A DNA stretch of 64,000 bases, taken from positions 248,001 through 312,000 of the forward strand of contig JAQGEQ010000126.1 in NCBI GenBank assembly GCA_034620365.1. Direction: 5' to 3'. This stretch comes from Pegea sp. RAD2-039. Its lineage: Eukaryota > Chordata > Thaliacea > Salpida > Salpidae. The position numbers and the translations under genes are program-made. Under the pieces are notes generated by a model, which made no database searches, had not been told where the DNA came from, and saw only the letters and a list, made by a program, of their open reading frames with translations. Numbering within the stretch: the stretch's first letter is position 1; every line of letters begins with the position of its first letter. This document shows positions 55,966 through 64,000 of this stretch, piece after piece.

Positions 55966-58900
55966 ATGGGAGACAATGAAGGGTTTGATCTTATGGCAAA
56001 ACTAATGTCTAAAACACCCAAATCTCATACCAATGTTCCTCAAAAGAAAATTATCAAGTATTCTTATACACCGGTTGGTTTATATTTGCTTCCTATTAAC
56101 TTTATTTTATGATAATTTTTTGTGTTGACAATTTATTCAATAATCTTTCATAAAATGTTTAACTTAATTAGTATTTATTTTATAATTTGTTTTATAGGAA
56201 GAACTGATCAGTATTCGAAGTTTACCTCTTAGTAAGACAGTGCCTTCAGTTTTAAAAGACCAATTCTTCAAGTAAGTAATCTAACTTTTTAAAACTAATT
56301 ATATGTATAATAAGACCCACAAATAACTCTTATTAGCTTCTAATATATGTTCTGTTTATAGTGGTGAAAATTTATGGGATCCAGACTTATGGAGCTCTTC
56401 AACATTTTCGAGAAACACACCTATGTCAAGTAAGCAGAAAGACATTGGTGGTGACAGCATAAAGTTTTATTAGCTAGTAAAAATTTCAAAGCATTTCTGT
56501 TATATGAAATGCTTGAAAAGAAATTTAACTTTGGGGGCTTTCCTTCTGACTAATATGTTTAAAGACATTTAAAGATTAGATTATTATTATTTTGATAATT
56601 TTTTTTGCAACATTAACACATGTTTTGATAGGTTGTTTCCAGTTCTAGTTAGCTCATTTCTATGATAGTTTCTTCTTAAAAATTCTGCTACTTTTTCTAT
56701 AAAATTTTCTTTTTCAGGTAAAAAAAAGAACAGATTAGTAGATGATGTTTTGTTACAACCGCAAGGTCGAAGCTTTCACGGTGGTTGTCATGTAGATAAA
56801 ACAAAAAGTGATAAACTAATCGAAGGTTTGCTTGATATAAATTGTTAAGTAAAATTTCCCAATCTATTTAACATCTTGTTGGTTAAAATAAAGCAAGCTG
56901 CTGATGTAACACCTTCCTGTCTTCAAAACAGTTTTCTGATTGTTGAATTTATTTAAAATATTCGATTTCTTTCGAGGTCTCAAAAAACATGATTTTGACT
57001 CGGCGGCAAAGTTCACTTGAATAACTAATTTTGTCGTTTTCTGTTTTAGGCTCGAGCAAGCAGTATCTTCGGTTTTCGAGATATGCTGACGGAGACAGAT
57101 CTTTTAAAAAGTCTTATGAATCTGTTGATTTTGACGAGAGGTAGTTGCTCTATTAAATGAAGCAAATTTTTCTTGCAATTAAATCATATTTTTATTCATA
57201 GATACTCTTCCAAATCGCGTCAACCGAAATTTGCTCTTAACAAATACCACCAGGTTCGTTGATCTTTAAATGTTTTTCAGATGATTAAACAGATTTACTA
57301 ACTTAAAATTGATGTAAAAAATTCAAAAACATTTTGCCTGCAAGTTATTTGCTTAAATGAACATTTTAGTTTTTTTGTAATTGAAATATCAAAATAGATG
57401 TTTGTTGTCTCACCTCATTTATATGAAACAACAGAGTTACCATTCTCCAAACTCCAAGTACTCGTCCTCCAGGATCTCAGATGCTTATGAAGAAGAGATA
57501 CCAGAATGGATGAACGAAGACTCGGGAAATTGTCAGATCGAAGTCGAAAACATTTCTTCTTTTTTTTATCATTTTTATTTGCAGGTTTAGATAGTGCTGA
57601 TGGTGCTGATGACTGGATTGGTCGGGCCATGCCAACAGATGATATGGATGAGACGATGCTTTCCAAGTTTCGACGAAATAACATTGAAAAAAGTAATAAT
57701 GATAACGCAGAAGAATTTCAAGATCCTGCTATTCAAATGTCAGTTTTGCAAAATAAAAATGATGAAAGCTTTTCAACGATTCATGCCAATAATCAAACCG
57801 GTAATTTGAGGACTTGGTAGTTTTTTGAAGTTTCAACTTCTTTGCTTTAAACAGCTCGAATCTCTAAAGTGATCAGCCCAATAGAGAAATTGGAATTAAC
57901 TTTTGATGGCGTTGGTCGTAACGAAGCACAGTTGCTGCCTAAACCTTCAATCGTATTCAATAAGGTGATTCCGTGTTTGAATATTCGATAACATATTTGT
58001 CTGATAATTGATATCATTGACGATAATTATTTAATAATAAAGTAATGAGAAAGTAATATGACAATGTCAGCGTTATTAGAAACATACTACGTCAAGTTTT
58101 GATACTTATTTGAATTTGAAACCTTTCTACTAATGTTGCTTCCTTCAACTATCTAATGTTATTCACGGACCTATGTATTGCACCCAGACTTTTAATAAGA
58201 AATATTTTCTATCTTTCTTGGTTTATAGTGATTGTTTGTTTACTTTTATCCATACGTAAGCCTGCGAGCCTCAGTTACCTGGCAAGTGGGTTCTCTAATT
58301 TCTAAGAGAAAAGAAACTGACCTCATAAGTAACCTAATAATTACTTATCTGTCGGCCTATTTCTGTAATGCTATGATAATGTAATAGTAATAAAATTAAA
58401 GTAATAGAATATTCTACCTTCAGTAGATTGTAAGTGGCAATGGTAAATTATAACCACGTGACTAACTTAATGATTCAAATTGGTTTCTAGCCTAAATCAG
58501 CTGTAGAGATAGCTGATGACTTATCAGAGGCAGGAACCACCAGCAGATTTGCTCAATTCTTCAAATCATCGACTGAACAACCTAAGGAGTCTTCAAAGTT
58601 CCCTGATTTAAAAGATTTTGAACAATTTGATGCTTACAACGATTCAACTCCAGATGAAGACTTGTCATCCATCAAACGTGACTTTACCTCTACACCAGGT
58701 AACCTTCCACTGTTTCAGCTGTTTCCAATCAACTTTTGTTGTTGCCTAGCAACCACCGACTTGTTCGCGACTTCCACAGCTACAGTTTCGTCACTCAGTC
58801 AGTTTGAAGATTCTACTTCTTTGATTTTTCAATCTGAGCACCTTCAGAGACTTGATAGAGAGAATCAAGAACACAGAAGACAGGTAAGAACTGAACACGT

Positions 58901-60242
58901 GTTCGTCACATGCTTCTAATCAATTTCTTGTAGATGGTAGAACGAGCTTCAATTGTGGGAGGTGAGGCAGTTTGAAGGTTTGAATCAAGTTCAGAGATTT
59001 TAAAGTTTTTTTTTTAGATTCGTTGATAAAGAATATGACTCAAAAATCGGAATTAGAAAAAGAGAAAAATTTGTTCCAGCAACGCCTTAGGTTCTATCTT
59101 GTTGTAATGTCAAATTAGTAAAGTTGGAAATATTTACAGACAAACTGATACAACAAATAATATCAACAACCAGACCTCGTTGATGACTTCAATATTCAAC
59201 AGCGATACGAATCAGTCTTACACCAATAAGCATCTCTCATCCATCAACGGTATTCAATCATTTGAGCATTTAATGTAGATCTTCTAACCTCCCCCCCTCT
59301 TCTGTAGATGTTCACGCTCAAAGAGCGATCACTGCTTCGTTGCAGGAGAAACTGAAGCAAACAGACAACGCTCAATATGATCAAACCAACCCTTTGAACC
59401 GTTTGATGTTGGCAAATACTGATCGTACCCGCGCTGTCAACTTTGCTTCCAGTGCAAATGTACAACCTACAATTGGTGAACGAAACCACGTAACCAACGA
59501 TACAGCGTTGATATTGGCGAGACTTATCCATCGAATTGGCATCACAGAAAATGAATTTAAGAACCTGGATCTTCAAAAACGAGAAGATTTATTTAAAGAT
59601 ATCCAACAGAATTTAAGTAGAGACTCGGAGATGAAAAGAACAAGTTTAAACGTTTTTACAAACCCACGACAGATTCAATCACAGCAGAACACTCTACAAG
59701 CTGCTTATTATCAATCTACAACACAACAACAAATTCCCACTTTTACTGAAGCTACCAACAAAGTTTACCTTCAACCTCATTTCACCCCAACAAATGTAGT
59801 TTCAACTCCACGCCAAATTCTTAACCAATCAGGTTTGATCACCAGTATAATGCCATCTTCTACCACCCCAAATTTCCAATTAATTAACGCCTTAGCACAA
59901 CGGTACCAGGCTCGAAGCCAACTCTTTTCACCCCCAGCTGTCGTATCCCCTCCAGTAATGATGCACCGCGATCCATTCTATCAGCACCAACAGCAGCAAT
60001 TGGTTCTCGCGCGTTTACAAAACAACCAATCGGCAAGCAGCAATTTACAACAGTCACCATTTCAGCCATCTTCAGTACCAGGTTTAAACGCAACCAGACA
60101 AGGATCTGCAGGAGTCTCTTTTCAGAATCCACTCGCTTGCTGGTTCCCGCGAGGTACAATGAATAGCGCTCCTGTGACGTCATCGCTCGATGCAATTAAT
60201 CAAATTCATCGAGTGGCGACCGACAACAACCTGCTCAATTAA
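55966..60242 (+). CDS. EIF4ENIF1: 4E-T, eIF4E transporter
   Basis: Fifteen exons (55966-56073, 56198-56271, 56362-56429, 56718-56825, 57050-57140, 57202-57253, 57435-57531, 57585-57800, 57855-57964, 58491-58698, 58750-58883, 58934-58961, 59018-59090, 59140-59249, 59308-60242) give 803 residues; human 4E-T is 985. 4E-T binds eIF4E, carries it to the nucleus and P-bodies, and helps repress and decay mRNAs. Residues 33-42 hold the eIF4E-binding motif YTPEELISI (YxxxxL-phi), followed by LPLSK and a NGENLWDPDLW block, as in human. Then comes LLQPQGRSFHGGCHV, the conserved patch known to bind CSDE1/UNR in vertebrates, an Arg/Ser-rich segment, EEEIPEWM, a LELTFDGVG stretch like the DDX6-binding region, and TSRFAQFFKS. 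The last 300 residues are Gln/Asn/Pro-rich and low in charge. Exon 12 is only 28 nt. A family-B repeat lies in intron 9. Confidence 0.9.
58255..58360 (+). repeat. Dispersed repeat family B with hairpin, copy 2
   Basis: In 4E-T intron 9. CTGGCAAGTGGGTTCTCT, AATTTCTA and GAAACTGACCTCA match the copy at 43.5 kb. The stem is TTCTCT/AGAGAA here and TTTTCT/AGAAAA there, a compensating change. Confidence 0.55.
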
Positions 60243-62591
60243 CTCATTAGATTGTTAGCTTTCATAGATACTGCCTACCAATTTTCGAGAACTAAAAGCG
60301 TTAATGATTGGACAGTTGTCGATGTTTAAATCTTTTTTTATCAATGTTGCTCACTGCTGACCGATTCATTTTTCAGCCGAAAGATTTGTAGTTGCAAACT
60401 TCTGTTTATATAAAAAAATTAATTTTTTTAGTTTAGTTTGCTACAAGCATAGTTCGTTCTGCTTGTGGACTAAATGTTGAAATTTTTTAGTTCAATTTTG
60501 ATAATGTTTATCTTTTATTTTGCTTAAATAGTGTTCAAACAGCGATTCATTGATAAAATGGTGTTTTTTACAACAGCTTTTGCAAGATAAAATGCAGCTT
60601 ATTTTGATATTTGAAAACAAGTATCATATTGTGATGCTATATTATTTTCGTTGCATAGTTTATACTGTTCTTCTTTACAATTTAATACATTTTTTTGCAA
60701 CAGTGTTGTCAGTGAAAACTTTTCACAGGTTTCATTTATTGAATTATTTTCTAAATATCTGAAGCAAGATTGATTTCAATCAAATTTCAAATCAAACAGT
60801 CTGTTTATTGAAATCAGATTTAAAGTAAGATATAGAGATACTAAATGGAAAAGAAGCTAATCTATTGATACTTTGAGATTGCAAAGCACTCATCTCTGAT
60901 TTGCTTCTTTACAAAAAGAATTGAAACTTTAGAAAGATTTAATTGATATAAAAACTAAAGCAAAGTTATCAGCTTCAAATATCACTAGTTAGTATTTATC
61001 GAATCCTTCGCTGGTTGATACTTGCAAGATCTTTATTCTTTAACGTTTAAACCTAAAACTAAAAATATTTTGGCAGATTTTAATAACTAATAAAAATATT
61101 TTCCACAAAAAGTCCATAAAACTTAAACTTTTATTCCTAGCTACCCAAACTTCATATACTTTTAGAAGACATTTAGATATCTTCAATCTGATAAAAAAGT
61201 CTTCAATTACCATCTTCCATCAAAGTTATAGTTTAGTTTTCATGCGTCTCGAGTAAAATTGATTTTTTTTAATTTACTCTAAAGGAAGTTGTTATGTCTT
61301 TGTTTTGTTGCGCTAAATGCTGGTTATAGAAACTAATCGTTATCTCTTTCTTGATTCTACTGGTTTATGATGGGATTCTGATGGAGTGAATAAATAGATA
61401 GTTCTGATAACAAACAAAGCTCTTATTTGTCAAGTAGTTATTTCACTGTTTTTGAGTCCGGTCTTCTTGGAAATGAACAGTGGGGTTTAGCTATACGAAA
61501 TTCCATCCACTACACGAGAATGATCTGTGATGCTTTTAAATATTCCATTCGACACACTAATTGGATCATCCCGCATTAAAACTCCTGGTTTGAAATAAAT
61601 TAATAATTCATTGAACCCCGAAAGTGCTAGGGTTAAGAGCTTGAAATTGTTTTCTCTAACAAAGAACTCCCAGTAAACCTTCAGATTGCGTTGATTAAAC
61701 AGCTTATTGGGAATAATTAAATTATTAGTTTAATCGGAATATGAATTAGTATTTCATCCAAACAAAGGGTTGGTTTTCTCTATCTTGGTGTCTGGACGTT
61801 GGTCAGAATTAAAATACTTTAACTTTAAAATACTTGGGCTCTTCAGCCTACTTTTTACAGTCTTTGGTTTTCTCTCAGTTTCAATCTTTTGAAAGTATTG
61901 ATCTCTGGATTTTTGAAGCTGTAAAAAATAGGTCTTTTATTTATGGATATTTTGGTTTAAATGTTTTTACGTGAAGTCCGCTGCGATAAGTATTAATAAG
62001 TGAATTTTACCTAATTCTCTACGAGTATAGCTCACTATTTTATTAAATAACTAATTACTTTTAATTAATTGTAATTATTTTTTAATTGATTTTTTTAATT
62101 AAACTTTTTATTTTGGATCTTACGGATTTCAATGCTTAATAATATCCATTAGACGCCTTTCTTGTTGCTGCTATTGATGATATAGTGTTTTTATGTTAAA
62201 AACAAAGTTGCTAGGTAACGAAAAGAAATTTAGATTTGATTTTGAATAGATTTTCTTCATTGAATTGTTACAAAAAATAGTTGTTGATCAAATTTCTTTG
62301 AATTATATTTTTCATAATTAATAAACTAAATAATTTTTGTTATACTAGAAGTATCCTAGATTATTTTTAGTTGATGTTTTTGTTTATAAAATCATAAAAT
62401 TTTGATTTATGCTTTAATAATCCTTCTTTTATTTAATCATTAAAGAGTTTTGAAAAAAATTATGATAATAAAATTTTTTATTATCAAAAAACTCTATCCT
62501 ATTTTGAAGCCTAATAGTTTAATTTTTCAGGTAATAGTTAGAGGATTGGTTTTGAAGCAGCTTTTTCTATAATAAATCTAAAACCACTTAA
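60243..62591. other. Intergenic region between 4E-T and DNAL1
   Basis: The first few hundred bases are the 4E-T 3' region. A less AT-rich stretch at about 61.43-61.90 kb has no open frame or match I can name. No gene is supported. Confidence 0.5.
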
Positions 62592-63943
62592 ATGGTAATA
62601 ACTTCAATCTATAGCTTGAAAAAAATCTTGCTTTTTTAAACTCATCTTTTCAAATTAATAAATAAAATAATAAAACTATTTCTAACTCCATTTTATAAGT
62701 TTATTTCAAGTTTTATCTCTTTATACTTAACAAGCTTTTTTTGGTTTTTCTTTATTCATTTTTTTTCTTATATTACTTTAATAATTTTGTACAAATTTTA
62801 GTCTAAAGGAACTAGTATCAAAGAAGCTCTTGCTAAATGGGTAAGTTTGGTTCTGTTACTGAGATTAGCGAATAAACTTTTTTTTAGTGATTAATTGTTT
62901 GTTTGAATTTAAAATCACTTTTTTATTGTTAGTGTTTCTTTACTGATAAATTGTCAAAATTTCTAATCTAAGAATTTTATGTATCAAATTATTTTTGATT
63001 AATTTTATTTAAAGATGTTTTTTAAATTTTATTTGAAATGTAGAAAATAATTATTTGATTTTTGCTCTAAATAAAGATCTTTTAGATAACTTGATTTGAT
63101 TTCATTATTTAATAAAAACAAACTGAAAAGTTTGTAATGTAATCACAACAAGCTGTGATATCAAAGTTGTAATTTTGATGAATTTGAATATTTTACTCTG
63201 TGGTTAAAATATTTTCTATTCTCTAACTTAAATGCACCTTTTTCAGGAGGAAAAAAATGAGTGCAAAGCCAATGAAGCAACAGAAATAAAGTTGTGTGCT
63301 TTGCTGCCACCTATCGAGAAAATGGACGCCTCGCTCTCTACTATTCCACAATGCACGTTAGTTTTGTTTCTACTTCAATTACATCGTTTATTTTTCAATT
63401 ACAAAATTTAATGCTGATATTTAACTTGAAAAGAGTTGATTGTTTAAAATTACAAATGTATTCCGAAAATTATTTGTTCTGTTTCAGAAAATTGAGTTTA
63501 TCAACAAATTGTATCGAAAAAATTGCAAACTTAAATGGACTTAGTGAGTAAAATTCGAATACTTTCTTTTTGTATTTACACAAGTTCAAATCCAAAAATG
63601 AATTATAAGACTTTTCACCTCAGTTAAACTGACAATTCTACAAACAATTATTTGCTGCAGAACATTTAAAGATTCTGTCTCTTGGAAGAAATAATATCAA
63701 AAACTTGAATGGCTTAGTGAGTTGAATTGACATTTTCTTATTACAATTTTTGCATAAAGTTCGAAAAGACAAAACCACTCAGCTAATTAGTGATATGTTT
63801 ACATTTGGAAATTTGTAGTTTGTTTGATTTATCACATATTTGATATTTATTAGGAAGCAGTAGGTGACACTTTAGAAGAACTTTGGATATCTTATAACTC
63901 AATTGATAAATTGAAAGGAATTCATGTGTTAAAAAAACTACAG
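62592..63943 (+). CDS. DNAL1: Axonemal dynein light chain 1 (partial, continues past the window)
   Basis: Exons 62592-62594, 62802-62840, 63247-63356, 63488-63543, 63661-63716 and 63854-63943 give the first 118 residues of about 190. DNAL1 is a leucine-rich-repeat protein of outer-arm dynein that binds the gamma heavy chain motor and works in motile cilia and flagella. The match is very strong: [69 protein letters not shown] and KLKGIH, with LRRs in the usual spacing. The first exon assignment is inferred: an ATG directly followed by the donor GTAATA joins in phase 0 to give [14 protein letters not shown], aligning residue for residue with the human start. The rest of the gene lies beyond the right edge. 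Confidence 0.92.
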
Positions 63944-64000
63944 GTTTGTTGGAATTATAAAACTTGTACAATTAATACTGGTATAAAGGTATCAACTTGG

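Overview
This is an AT-rich (about 70% A+T) animal nuclear segment with intron-rich, widely spaced protein genes. It is not bacterial: nearly every gene is split by GT-AG introns, many very short (about 41-57 nt), and the products are typical metazoan ones (integrin, 4E-T, PLEKHM1, peroxisomal PECR, axonemal dynein light chain). My best guess at the organism is a tunicate. The main reason is an integrin alpha chain with an inserted alpha-I (von Willebrand A) domain, an architecture known from chordates including ascidians; the compact introns and the trans-splicing-like gene pair fit. This is inference, not proof.

Layout. 0.8-2.5 kb (-): an unassigned seven-helix membrane protein. 7.7-8.4 kb (+): a small EF-hand protein. 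11.1-15.5 kb (+): xylulokinase XYLB in 14 coding exons. 15.9-16.5 kb (-): a small mitochondrial membrane protein, possibly FAM162-like. 18.3-21.4 kb (-): the N-terminal part of an integrin alpha chain that stops right after its alpha-I domain. 25.6-27.8 kb (+): YIF1. 30.7-36.0 kb (+): PLEKHM1-like RUN/PH/Rubicon-homology protein in 21 coding exons, with a 15-bp minisatellite in several introns. 39.2-42.1 kb (+): ATP synthase beta, with three near-identical box C/D snoRNA-like sequences in successive introns. 45.8-49.5 kb (+): WEE1 (intronless coding region) followed closely by CDC6, below a pair of E2F-like sites. 49.8-50.6 kb (-): PECR. 51.8-53.1 kb (-): RPB8. 56.0-60.2 kb (+): 4E-T. 62.6 kb to the right edge (+): DNAL1, cut by the window.

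For most genes I rebuilt exon chains by hand, checking that donor and acceptor phases agree at every junction; the reading frames close for XYLB, YIF1, PLEKHM1, ATP5F1B, CDC6, PECR, RPB8, 4E-T, the integrin fragment and the visible part of DNAL1. Between genes are long AT-rich stretches with little visible content, remnants of two LINEs, a roughly 200-bp dispersed repeat family with six copies (one nested inside another), and a second repeat pair with a conserved hairpin.

The genes do not form one pathway. The functional links I can support are local: WEE1 and CDC6 (cell-cycle control, possibly transcribed together), and ATP5F1B as host gene for snoRNAs, as in vertebrates. No novel multi-gene system is evident. 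The most unusual items are the truncated alpha-I integrin, the snoRNA triplet, and the WEE1-CDC6 tandem.
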